Made by a program: the position numbers and the translations under genes. Under the pieces are notes generated by a model that was not told where the DNA came from, did no database searches, and saw only the letters and a list, made by a program, of their open reading frames with translations. A DNA stretch of 12,575 nt from Kapaibacterium sp038202665 (GTDB lineage Bacteria; Bacteroidota; Ignavibacteria; Kapaibacteriales; Kapaibacteriaceae): NCBI GenBank assembly GCA_038202665.1, contig JBBRES010000057.1, positions 1 through 12,575 of the forward strand. The letters are read 5' to 3'. Of this stretch, positions 1 through 7,626 are shown piece after piece. The first letter of the stretch is position 1. Each line of letters opens with the position of its first letter.

Positions 1-2051
1 GCCGCAATGCGTTCTCGAGCAGGCTTGACGTTGTTCTGAAAACGTAGGGGAGCGGCACTTGCTTGAATGAAGAGCGAGTCGACGGTTGTTGCAAGGGGAA
101 CCGAAGCGTACACGGGTTCTGGCTGACTTGTGCCACCGGGACGTACGGTTGTGACGTTCATGTCTGCAAAGACGCCATAGGAGCTTTGGATTGATGTGGT
201 GTTGTTCCTTGATGTGCCGCCATACGAGTCGGTTCCGCCACCATCTGCAAACACACCAATCATACCATAGGAGCGACGAAAATCCGAGTAGCCCATCGTG
301 TTCGAAGCGTTCGTGGCGATATAGGAATCATTGCCTCGTTCATCGATCAGGATGGAAACAGCGTTGGCATTCCCTGCACCGAGTGATAGTGATTCTGCGA
401 CGTAGTTGTCATTGCCTGCTTCATCAATGAGTGAGCCGAACGCGATGTCGTGTCCACAACCCTGACTTACACCATGCGACACATACACATCGTCGCCATT
501 GAGATCTCGCAACACTCCACTCGCAAAGTGAACTCCAGCACCTTGGGCGTATTGATAAGATTGGTAGCGGTCTTCACCGTCGTCATCGCATAATGCGCCA
601 AGGGCAAACCAGTATCCTGTGCCTTGGCCGTAGATGTCTGTTGCATACACATCGTTGCCGTGGCGGTCGAAGAGAAATCCAAAGCCACCGCTGGCGATTG
701 GTCTGTAGCCAAGTCCAGCACCTTGCGTAAACGTGGTGTAGTGTGATTCATAGCGAAGCACGTCGGTGTACGGACTAGAGGCAAGGTACTGATCGTTCCC
801 ATCAAGATCCGATAGCACACCATAACCACGCGTAGCACCAAACCCTTGTGCTTGAGCGTGTGCGCGGTACATGTCCTGGCCGGCATCGTCCATAAGAACA
901 CCTATGCCGAAAATGCCGCACCCCTGACTGTTAAGGCCAGACGTGTACATGTCGTTTCCTGCGAGATCGTGGACGATGCCCACGCCGAAGAGGCCGCATC
1001 CGAGCGAGAAGTCGCCGGTGGAATACGTATCGTCTCCGCTCTTATCGATCACAATACCAATACCCGCAATTCCACTTCCCATGCCATAGGAACCGGATGC
1101 ATACAAATCGTCGCCGGCAAGATCAATGATGCATCGAACAGGCAGTGCTAGTGCGTTTGCTTTTGTTGTGTTCTGTACATGGTAGACGTCGTTCCCACCA
1201 ACATCAAGGATGAAGGCGTAGTCACCGGAATACACGTCGTTCCCGCTACCACCAAGGGCAATGCGTCCATATGGAGTTTGTAATATCACCGTATGAACAC
1301 TGTCGCGAAGAAGGTCGCTGATTCCAGCGCTAATGCGCACATACTGCATCAGATGTTGATACAGCGACCAGCCATGGTTATAGACAGACTCCATTGACGT
1401 TGGATTAGCCATGGCAAAAAACGTGCGAGCACGCTCCATACCCGACACTTCTTTTGCGTGCAACTCCCAGATACTGCCATGTTCGTCTTCGGTGCTCATC
1501 ATCCAGAGCGAGTCGCACATTTCGGAGAGCAGTGCATTCCCAACGAAGTTCTTGTGTGCCTCGCTCACGCCGTCGTGTGCCAGAAGAAAGGCGCTCACAT
1601 ATTGAAACAACACCGTAGAGCCCACAAAGCCAGCTTGCTTATAGGGGTCGATCTTCAACCGATGGATGACAGTATCGGCAGACATTCGACTCTCGTAGAG
1701 AAACCGTTCTTGATCGCCAAGAGCAACGGTTTTCATGATGTACTTCGCGTGTCGGTCTATCCCATCAGGGGATCGATCATAACTCAGGCGCTTTGCTTCG
1801 TCGGCAATGTCAAAGGCCGCTAGGGGATTCGTAAAGAGAATGTCGTGCGCGCGCAGCCGATGGTCGTCGGCCACGATCAAGTTTGGTGGCATCGCGCAAT
1901 CGTAGGCATGCATACCCATTACGGAAAGGGCAGAATCAAGAAGTCGCACAGTTGGCTCAGAGAGCGAACGCTGGGCGTGAAGCGAAACAGCAGACAGAAC
2001 AACAACGAGCACTGCCACATGGTTGACTACAAGAAGCAATCGTCGGTTCAT
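1..2051 (-). CDS. Exported protein with Gly/Asp-rich 26-27-residue tandem repeats (3' end outside window)
   Basis: The frame is open from an ATG at 2051 to the left edge: 683 residues with no stop. The ATG overlaps the TGA of the upstream TPR gene (ATGA). Residues 1-26 form a signal peptide: NRR, a long Val/Leu core, then LHA before Gln27. Residues 28-260 are a non-repetitive, probably helical region. Residues about 265-625 hold some 13 copies of GxDxY, most in a unit of the form DxxGxDxY-(6-7)-GxGxxxxGxxxD. Successive GxDxY motifs are 26 or 27 residues apart, with two longer insertions. The first pair (GGSGNDVYSG, then DVGGNDVY) resembles RTX calcium-binding nonapeptides. A solenoid, beta-helix-like fold with bound calcium is inference. 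The last visible residues, after about 640, are non-repetitive. I recognise the architecture as a recurring uncharacterised type but know no function. It probably acts in the periplasm, on the surface or secreted, together with the coupled TPR protein. Confidence 0.9.
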   Translation of the reverse strand, partial: MNRRLLLVVNHVAVLVVVLSAVSLHAQRSLSEPTVRLLDSALSVMGMHAYDCAMPPNLIVADDHRLRAHDILFTNPLAAFDIADEAKRLSYDRSPDGIDRHAKYIMKTVALGDQERFLYESRMSADTVIHRLKIDPYKQAGFVGSTVLFQYVSAFLLAHDGVSEAHKNFVGNALLSEMCDSLWMMSTEDEHGSIWELHAKEVSGMERARTFFAMANPTSMESVYNHGWSLYQHLMQYVRISAGISDLLRDSVHTVILQTPYGRIALGGSGNDVYSGDYAFILDVGGNDVYHVQNTTKANALALPVRCIIDLAGDDLYASGSYGMGSGIAGIGIVIDKSGDDTYSTGDFSLGCGLFGVGIVHDLAGNDMYTSGLNSQGCGIFGIGVLMDDAGQDMYRAHAQAQGFGATRGYGVLSDLDGNDQYLASSPYTDVLRYESHYTTFTQGAGLGYRPIASGGFGFLFDRHGNDVYATDIYGQGTGYWFALGALCDDDGEDRYQSYQYAQGAGVHFASGVLRDLNGDDVYVSHGVSQGCGHDIAFGSLIDEAGNDNYVAESLSLGAGNANAVSILIDERGNDSYIATNASNTMGYSDFRRSYGMIGVFADGGGTDSYGGTSRNNTTSIQSSYGVFADMNVTTVRPGGTSQPEPVYASVPLATTVDSLFIQASAAPLRFQNNVKPARERIA

Positions 2052-3370
2052 TTCATCATCTCTTGAATGGATGCAGCGGCAGATGGTTTTGTTGGCGTGA
2101 GCGTTGCAATTATGGCACGTGCTTCTTCGAATTTTCCAGTGCGCACGTAGCATTGTCCGAGTGGCGTCAGGATATCGAGTTCGGTTGGAAATGTCTTTCG
2201 CGACTCTTCGAGGAATGCAATGCCTTCGGCAAACATTCCAGACGCATAGTATGTGAAGCCCTGAGCCACATAGCTACGTGCGTCGTCTGGTCCCAGTGCA
2301 ATTGCCTGCTTATGTGCGGCCAATGATTCCTCGATTTTGCTTTGCGAACGATAAATGATAGCAATGGAATTGTAACACGCTGCAGCAAGTTCTTTCTTCA
2401 GTAGCGCTGCGCGCTGAAAGGCCTGAATCGCATCCTCTGCAAAGCCCCGACTTTCGTAGGCCAGCGCCATGTTGAAATAGGCCTCTGCAAAAGACGGACG
2501 AAGAACGATCGCTCTTTTGAATGAGCGGACCGAGGAGTCGGCGTCTCCCGCATTCTGCTGTGCAATGCCAAGGTTATACCATGCGTCCGGTTCACCCGGA
2601 TTTTGCTGCACGAATTGACGGAGAACGACGATCGCCTCCGGATATCTTCTTGCTGCATTCAGCGCCGCAGCATAGGTGAGCGCAATCGTTTGGTTTGTTG
2701 GGTCGTCCTTCATAACACTACGGAGAACGACGATCGCCGAGTCTCCTAGGTCCAATTGCATCAGACTCATCCCTAGGGCTCGGCGTGCCTTGACATTGCT
2801 TGGCTGCATGTCGGCAATACGACCGTAAAGATCTGCGGCAGGAGCGTGCTCTTCGATTCTGGCATAGCTATCGGCCAACAACATCATGACGTTGATGTTG
2901 TCCGGTTTGCGCATCATGGTCTCTTCCAACGGAGAGATGGCCATATCCCACGATCCGGCCGTTGCATAGGCAAGACCTAAGGCGTACTGCACCTGAACGC
3001 TATCGTGAAACCGGGTCTCGGCCTCTTTCAAAACAATAATCGATGAGTCCAGCTTGTGCGAACGTTGCAAGTTTTCCGACAGGAACAGATAGTACTGCAT
3101 AGATGACGGATTCGTTTGCACCAAGCGCCGACCTATCTCTGTGGCCTCTGCATGCTTGCCAAGCTGATCCAAGGCCATGCCCTTCAAGAGCCAAGCCTGT
3201 GCCGGAGCCTTTTTCGATTTTGTAATCGGACTTACGAGCTTGAGGACGTCGGTCCACCGATGCTCTCGTGCTGCACGAAGCGTTGGCTCGAGAGACTGAG
3301 CGAACGACCGCTGCGACGCGATTACCGTGAGTAGGATAAGTAGGAGAAGGAACCGAGAGGAGGGCTGCAT
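2048..3370 (-). CDS. Exported tetratricopeptide repeat (TPR) protein
   Basis: The gene encodes 440 residues. I chose the ATG at 3370, 10 nt after the ribD stop, because it puts a clean signal peptide at the N-terminus: MQPSSR, a run of Leu/Ile, and SFA before Gln25. The frame is open further upstream to 3442, but that extension overlaps the ribD C-terminus and would bury the signal peptide. The mature protein is almost entirely TPR helices, about 10-12 repeats of 34 residues. Clear ones read PGEPDAWYNLGIAQQNAGD, then SFAEAYFNMALAYESRGFAE. TPR arrays bind proteins or peptides; the partner is not visible. The TGA overlaps the ATG of the repeat protein downstream, so the two are probably made together and may interact outside the cytoplasm. 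No Shine-Dalgarno sequence is visible. Confidence 0.9.
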   Translation of the reverse strand: MQPSSRFLLLLILLTVIASQRSFAQSLEPTLRAAREHRWTDVLKLVSPITKSKKAPAQAWLLKGMALDQLGKHAEATEIGRRLVQTNPSSMQYYLFLSENLQRSHKLDSSIIVLKEAETRFHDSVQVQYALGLAYATAGSWDMAISPLEETMMRKPDNINVMMLLADSYARIEEHAPAADLYGRIADMQPSNVKARRALGMSLMQLDLGDSAIVVLRSVMKDDPTNQTIALTYAAALNAARRYPEAIVVLRQFVQQNPGEPDAWYNLGIAQQNAGDADSSVRSFKRAIVLRPSFAEAYFNMALAYESRGFAEDAIQAFQRAALLKKELAAACYNSIAIIYRSQSKIEESLAAHKQAIALGPDDARSYVAQGFTYYASGMFAEGIAFLEESRKTFPTELDILTPLGQCYVRTGKFEEARAIIATLTPTKPSAAASIQEMMK

Positions 3371-3380
3371 AGACCGCAAA

Positions 3381-4472
3381 TTAGGCATTGACGGGCAGAC
3401 AAGTGAGATGCACGTCGGTACCAACCAACTCTTGAGCAACAATGCTCCAACGTTGAGCAGCGGAGGGTTTCATCGAAGGTATGTCGTTCCACGAAACACC
3501 AGTTCCCATGATGATCGGTGCAATATGGAAACGTAGTTCGTCCACATACGATCCGTCGAGTAGTGACGTGACAAGGCCAGGACCAGATTCCACGAGGATC
3601 GACGAGATGTTGTGTTCACTTCCTAGCGTTGCAAACAAGACGTGTAAGTCAATCTTGCCATCGTTGCAAGGCAAGCCCAAGACTATAACACCAACATCGC
3701 GAAGACGAGCGGCATTGTGCGAAGTGCCATATGCTTCATCGCAGCATACAATGGTGGGAATGTCGAGCGCCGATGTGGCAAGCGCCGACGTAGGGTCGAG
3801 CGTACAACGCGAGTCCAATACAAGGCGGGCAGGATGACGTCCGTTCGCCAGACGAACTGTAAACGAAGGGTTGTCTGCTCGCACGGTACCAATGCCCGTG
3901 AGGACGGCGTCAACTTCTGCTCGTAGCTCATGCACGCGCTGTCTGCTGAGCTCGCTTGTTATCCACTTCGATGTCCCGTCGCTCGCCGCGATTTTTCCGT
4001 CAAGAGATTGCGCTACTTTGAGAATGATGTACGGTCGTTGTGTGGTGATGTGCTTGATAAAGGCCCTGTTGATCCATTGACATTCGTCGTGGAGCACTCC
4101 TACAACTACTTCTACGCCATGGTCTCGGAGCGTATCTATCCCAACGCCCGCTATCTGTGGATTTGGGTCGATGGTTCCAACAACCACATGCTTGATTTCT
4201 GAAGAAAGAATAGCATTCACGCACGGAGGCGTCTTCCCGTGATGGGAACAGGGCTCAAGTGTAACGTACAGTATCGCATCGGATGGTACGGACGAAAGCG
4301 ACGATAGTGCGTGCACCTCCGCATGCATCCCACCAAACTGCGCGTGCCACCCTTCGGCGATGACAACGTTATTGTGGACGATCACGCAACCCACTCGAGG
4401 ATTGGGACTAACATGACCTGTTCCTCGTAGAGCAAGGTCCAGTGCATGACGCATCCAATGCTCGTGTCTCAT
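3381..4472 (-). CDS. ribD: Bifunctional diaminohydroxyphosphoribosylaminopyrimidine deaminase / 5-amino-6-(5-phosphoribosylamino)uracil reductase RibD
   Basis: RibD carries out the second and third steps of riboflavin synthesis from GTP: zinc-dependent deamination, then NADPH-dependent reduction of the ribosyl group. The 363-residue length is usual for the family. The N-terminal deaminase domain (about 1-145) has SPNPRVGCVIV, the HAE motif at 50-52 (zinc His50, catalytic Glu52), and Cys75 and Cys84 in EPCSHHGKTPPC. The C-terminal reductase domain (about 146-363) has LKVAQSLDGKIA, then a conserved stretch ending TGIGTVRADNPSF, and VESG near the dinucleotide site. The ATG at 4472 is chosen because it overlaps the lipoprotein TGA (ATGA) and gives the normal family N-terminus; the open frame back to 4592 is only overlap. 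No other rib gene is in the window. Confidence 0.96.
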   Translation of the reverse strand: MRHEHWMRHALDLALRGTGHVSPNPRVGCVIVHNNVVIAEGWHAQFGGMHAEVHALSSLSSVPSDAILYVTLEPCSHHGKTPPCVNAILSSEIKHVVVGTIDPNPQIAGVGIDTLRDHGVEVVVGVLHDECQWINRAFIKHITTQRPYIILKVAQSLDGKIAASDGTSKWITSELSRQRVHELRAEVDAVLTGIGTVRADNPSFTVRLANGRHPARLVLDSRCTLDPTSALATSALDIPTIVCCDEAYGTSHNAARLRDVGVIVLGLPCNDGKIDLHVLFATLGSEHNISSILVESGPGLVTSLLDGSYVDELRFHIAPIIMGTGVSWNDIPSMKPSAAQRWSIVAQELVGTDVHLTCLPVNA

Positions 4473-5266
4473 TTGAGAACCCACGAAAACGCGAACGTCG
4501 TTGTATATGTTGACGGCTTCGCCGGAATGATGACCTCTGCCGTGTACTTTCCAGTTGGGACCTTCTGACCTTGAAAATCTGTCCCGTCCCACGAAACGGC
4601 TAAGCGCTGCACTTCGTCGATTCGTTGCGGCGGAACAAGGCCAACCCGCTGTTGAAACACTTTCCCAACATCACTGCGCCATAACACTTGTCCATTCTCG
4701 TCGGACACGAGCACTCGAATTGCTTCTGCGGTAGGGAGAAACTCACCTGCAGGCAGAAAAATTCGGCGAACTGTTGCTCCAATGTCGATCGTTGAATCAG
4801 AGGTTGACTGTGTAAACCCTTCAAGGCCGATCGGTCGCGCTTCGGTAATCGGAATCACCTGCCGAAAGATTACTTCGTCCGTTGATGTTTGAACGCTTAC
4901 ATCGCAAACGATTGTGGCTGCGTGCTTCGCTTTCGGAGTAGACCAGGTTGTGTGTCCCGTAAGATGCACCGTGCGATCTACGCCTGGGGCTCCACTTTGT
5001 GCCGTTGTGAACACCAACGTGTCCGTCATGTCGTTCTCTGTTGTTCCAATTGATGTTTCAACCCATCGAATGATCGGGTCGGGCGTGCGCAACCGTGCAG
5101 GTCCCACAAAGGTGAGCTTCACACTCGAATCGGCTAGGCGCATGGCATTAACTATGAACGGAGACTCGTCGGTATGATAGGTCCGACCCAACTTTACGTT
5201 ACGTGAAGAACTGCAGGCCGAAAGAAGGCCTACTACGAGTGCGACTAGGATCCATGTTCTCCTCAT
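4469..5266 (-). CDS. Lipoprotein with C-terminal BsuPI/FlgD-like Ig domain
   Basis: The gene encodes 265 residues. The N-terminus is a lipoprotein signal: MRRTW, a hydrophobic run and the lipobox LSAC with the lipidated Cys at 18, followed by SSS. The C-terminal part (about 165-265) has the pattern ENGQVLWRSDVGKVFQQ, then VSWDGTDFQGQKVPTGKY and a beta strand. This strongly resembles the Ig-like fold of BsuPI-type proteinase-inhibitor and FlgD-type domains, where a WDG...D..G..VP.G.Y segment is typical. The middle region (30-160) is beta-rich and I do not recognise it. It probably sits on a membrane face of the periplasm; its function is unknown. The start overlaps the PNP stop (ATGA) and its stop overlaps the ribD start (ATGA), so it is translated within the operon. 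Confidence 0.9.
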   Translation of the reverse strand: MRRTWILVALVVGLLSACSSSRNVKLGRTYHTDESPFIVNAMRLADSSVKLTFVGPARLRTPDPIIRWVETSIGTTENDMTDTLVFTTAQSGAPGVDRTVHLTGHTTWSTPKAKHAATIVCDVSVQTSTDEVIFRQVIPITEARPIGLEGFTQSTSDSTIDIGATVRRIFLPAGEFLPTAEAIRVLVSDENGQVLWRSDVGKVFQQRVGLVPPQRIDEVQRLAVSWDGTDFQGQKVPTGKYTAEVIIPAKPSTYTTTFAFSWVLK

Positions 5267-6108
5267 AGCTGCAAAGATACCGACTCAGCGGCAGCTTCGA
5301 TAACGATACGCATGGACGCTCGTGCTTGGCGCGCTGCGTCCAACACTTCAGAATGAGAGACATGTGTTCGTTTCGTGTCGCTGAGCGTGTTCGTAATCAT
5401 CGAGCACGCAACAGCCGATATCCCGAGTGCATGCGCATACTGCGCTTCGAGAACCGTCGACATGCCAATGGCATCTGCTCCCATGCGCCGCGCCATTCTA
5501 ATCTCAGCTCTCGTCTCATACGACGGTCCAGCTACTTGCACATACGTGCCGCTGTGCACCTGCGTACTCTTCTCGGCGCACATTCGAGCAATGTTTGAAG
5601 TCCAGAACTGGTTGATGACGGATGAATTCTTACGGCGCGAGGGAGGGAAGCAAGGAGGAATGGTGCGCATCGTAGCATTCAATACATCAGTGACCAACAT
5701 CACGTCGCCAACACGACTGCGTGGATGAAGACCACCCGCTGCATTGCTTATCAACATGTGACCGATATTCAAGAGATGAGTAATTGCCACGGGCGCAAGG
5801 ACAACAGAAACATCGTGGCCCTCATACACATGGTATCTGCCACCAAAGATGCCAATCAAGACACCGTGAAGTTCTATGACGCGAAAAACGTGGGCATGAC
5901 CTACAACAGTAGGCTCGGGCATGTTGTCTAGGTCTCGATATGGTATCTCTGCAATCCATTCCGCCTTGCCAAATGCATCCATGACGCCGGAACCGGCGAT
6001 CATGGTCATGTCGAGCGTGCGCAGCCCAAGCACAGCGCTGAGTCGCGCTTGCAGAATGGCTGCCGCAGAGTGCCACCGGAAGAGGGGATCGTCAATCGAG
6101 GGATGCAT
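5263..6108 (-). CDS. Purine nucleoside phosphorylase (trimeric PNP/MTAP family)
   Basis: The enzyme cleaves purine (deoxy)nucleosides with phosphate to free base and (deoxy)ribose 1-phosphate, in purine salvage. From the ATG at 6108 it has 281 residues, the usual size for trimeric PNPs. Motifs in order: GSG at 39-41 (phosphate loop), GGRYHVYEGHD at 89-99, SNAAGG at 121-126 followed by GDVMLVTDVLN, GPSYETRAE at 194-202, MSTV at 216-219 and ITN at 238-240. By alignment with human PNP from memory, Glu198 and Asn240 match the base-binding Glu201 and Asn243, and His252 matches His257. That favours guanosine/inosine over adenosine or methylthioadenosine. The frame is open back to 6318, but that would overlap yicC and the promoters. 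It is the first gene of the leftward operon and lies divergent from yicC. Confidence 0.94.
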   Translation of the reverse strand: MHPSIDDPLFRWHSAAAILQARLSAVLGLRTLDMTMIAGSGVMDAFGKAEWIAEIPYRDLDNMPEPTVVGHAHVFRVIELHGVLIGIFGGRYHVYEGHDVSVVLAPVAITHLLNIGHMLISNAAGGLHPRSRVGDVMLVTDVLNATMRTIPPCFPPSRRKNSSVINQFWTSNIARMCAEKSTQVHSGTYVQVAGPSYETRAEIRMARRMGADAIGMSTVLEAQYAHALGISAVACSMITNTLSDTKRTHVSHSEVLDAARQARASMRIVIEAAAESVSLQL

Positions 6109-6112
6109 CCTG

Positions 6113-6120
6113 CAAATGTA
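6113..6120 (-). promoter_or_regulatory. Candidate -7 promoter element (TACATTTG) for the PNP operon
   Basis: Read on the minus strand the octamer is TACATTTG, an exact match to the Bacteroidota -7 consensus TAnnTTTG. Only four bases (CAGG) separate it from the PNP ATG, so the transcript would be leaderless or nearly so. No good -33 TTG box is seen at the usual 19-21 nt; a GTTG lies 23 nt upstream. Assignment rests on the consensus and on position. Confidence 0.45.
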
Positions 6121-6124
6121 GCCG

Positions 6125-6132
6125 TATCTTTG
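6125..6132 (+). promoter_or_regulatory. Candidate -7 promoter element (TATCTTTG) for yicC-gmk
   Basis: TATCTTTG matches the Bacteroidota -7 consensus TAnnTTTG exactly. It lies 28 nt before the yicC ATG, leaving room for a leader of about 20 nt that contains a GAGGA ribosome binding sequence at 6153-6157, three bases from the ATG. No convincing -33 TTTG is visible. The element is only four bases from the opposed candidate -7 element of the PNP operon. Confidence 0.45.
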
Positions 6133-6160
6133 TTGCTTCACCGCAACAGAACGAGGACGT

Positions 6161-7036
6161 ATGATTAGATCGATGACAGGATACGGCAAAGCAGAGAGCA
6201 CGATTGGCGGAGTGCCAACCACCCTCGAGGTGCGATGCGTCAATGGACGGTATCTCGAACTGTCTACCCGCATTCCCAAGGAATGGTCTGATAAAGAAGG
6301 CGCCATTCGTGAGACCATTCGCGAGAATGTATCGCGCGGCTCGCTCTCGCTGTATGTGCGCCAAGAAGATGTTACGACAGCGTCTTCGGTTTCTGTGGAC
6401 GTTGATGTTGCACGTGCCTATGCCGAAGCACTTCGCGGACTACAACGCGAACTCGGCCTAGCGGGCGAACTCTCGATCGAGCATCTTCTTCAGTTCAACG
6501 CAATCTTTCAAGGCGGTTCTGCAAAAGAAGGTGCGCCGGACGTATGGCCAGAGATCAAGCTCGCACTAGTTGCTTGCTTGACAAACCTTAACACGATGAG
6601 AACAGCAGAAGGGGCAGAGCTGGAGCGAGACTTTGAGTTGCGCTTGACGTCCATGGAAGAGTCACTTGTGGTGATAGAACGTCGCTCTGCCGAACGCATC
6701 CCGCTTGAACGGGAACGACTCTTTGAGCGAGTGCGACAACTGATGGGGGAGGAAGCACTCGATGAGCAGCGTCTCATGCTCGAGATCGTCATCCTTTCTG
6801 AGAAACTCGATGTCACCGAAGAATCCGTGCGACTCCGAAGTCATTTCAAGTTCTTCCGCGAGAATCTGGCCGAGAAACAAGCGGTTGGCCGGAAGCTGAA
6901 CTTCTTGTTGCAGGAGATGAACCGAGAAGTAAATACCATCGGATCTAAAACGAATGATGCCGAAATCGCAAAGCTTGTGGTAGGTATGAAAGAGGAACTT
7001 GAGCGCATTCGTGAACAGATTCAGAACGTTGAATGA
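6161..7036 (+). CDS. yicC: YicC/YloC family endoribonuclease
   Basis: The protein has 291 residues, normal for the YicC family, whose members are reported as endoribonucleases. The start is secure: MIRSMTGYGKAE is the family's typical N-terminus, and GAGGA lies just upstream. The N-terminal domain continues with EVRCVNGRYLELSTRIP. The C-terminal signature is GRKLNFLLQEMNREVNTIGS followed by KTNDAEI, and the protein ends EELERIREQIQNVE, all typical. No signal peptide or membrane segment is present, so it is cytoplasmic. Its TGA overlaps the gmk ATG (ATGA); yicC next to gmk is a common bacterial pairing. It heads the rightward transcription unit. Confidence 0.96.
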   Translation: MIRSMTGYGKAESTIGGVPTTLEVRCVNGRYLELSTRIPKEWSDKEGAIRETIRENVSRGSLSLYVRQEDVTTASSVSVDVDVARAYAEALRGLQRELGLAGELSIEHLLQFNAIFQGGSAKEGAPDVWPEIKLALVACLTNLNTMRTAEGAELERDFELRLTSMEESLVVIERRSAERIPLERERLFERVRQLMGEEALDEQRLMLEIVILSEKLDVTEESVRLRSHFKFFRENLAEKQAVGRKLNFLLQEMNREVNTIGSKTNDAEIAKLVVGMKEELERIREQIQNVE

Positions 7037-7626
7037 CAACCAAGCACCTTATCGTTCTGAGTGCCCCCTCTGGCGCAGGGAAGACCACAGTTGCCCACCA
7101 CTTGCTGAAGACATTTCCGCAACTGCGGTTTTCGGTGAGTGCCACAACTCGCCCAATGCGACCGAATGAGGAGCATGGTCGGGATTATTTTTTCTTAAAG
7201 CGAGACGAATTCCGTCAGCGCATCGAACGAAGCGATCTTATCGAATACGAAGAGATCTTTGGCAACTACTACGGTACGTTGCAAAGTGTTGTGCAAGAGG
7301 CCCTCAACAGAGGTGAGTTTCTGATCTTCGACGTCGACGTAAAAGGGGCACTTTCCCTACAGCGCGCGTTTCCTGAAGACACGCTCCTGATCTTCGTTGC
7401 TGCGCCAGACATATCAACACTCGAAGAGCGATTGCGGAATCGTCAAACGGAGTCCGACGAGCAGATTGCACTCCGTTTGGACCGCGCAGAAATGGAAATG
7501 GGGAATAAAGACAAATTCGACGAAGTCCTCATCAATCGCGACCTCCCTTCCACCTTACTCCGTGCCGAAGAGATCGTCAGACGCGCCATAGAGGGTGCCC
7601 CAGAACAACACACCCTGTTCGAGTAG
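7033..7626 (+). CDS. gmk: Guanylate kinase
   Basis: Gmk phosphorylates GMP (and dGMP) to GDP with ATP, an essential step to GTP. The 197-residue length is typical. The P-loop SAPSGAGKTT is at residues 10-19. The GMP-binding region reads VSATTRPMRPNEEHGRDYFF, then IEYEEIFGNYYGT, and FDVDVKGALSLQ follows; all are family landmarks. The lid region carries ERLRNRQTESDEQIALRLDRA. The ATG overlaps the yicC stop (ATGA). By genome convention an rpoZ gene often follows gmk, but here a 2-oxoacid dehydrogenase E1 gene follows after 23 nt. Confidence 0.97.
   Translation: MTTKHLIVLSAPSGAGKTTVAHHLLKTFPQLRFSVSATTRPMRPNEEHGRDYFFLKRDEFRQRIERSDLIEYEEIFGNYYGTLQSVVQEALNRGEFLIFDVDVKGALSLQRAFPEDTLLIFVAAPDISTLEERLRNRQTESDEQIALRLDRAEMEMGNKDKFDEVLINRDLPSTLLRAEEIVRRAIEGAPEQHTLFE

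Noticed and set aside
467..901. Minus-strand frame of 144 codons inside the repeat protein region
   Set aside because: It is a shadow: the true minus-strand frame (codons ending on positions divisible by 3) runs unbroken through here and reads regular GxDxY repeats, whereas this frame reads no recognisable motif.
160..1260. CRISPR-like or DNA tandem repeat array
   Set aside because: The period of 78-81 bp comes from protein repeats with variable codons; there are no identical direct repeats with spacers.
3371..3442. Upstream ATG for the TPR protein
   Set aside because: It overlaps the ribD C-terminus and moves the signal peptide 24 residues inward.
4473..4592. Upstream ATG adding 40 residues to RibD
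   Set aside because: It overlaps the lipoprotein C-terminus; the ATG at 4472 gives the standard deaminase N-terminus and an ATGA junction.
6109..6318. Upstream ATG adding 70 residues to PNP
   Set aside because: It overlaps yicC and both promoter elements; the 281-residue product from 6108 already has normal PNP length and N-terminus.
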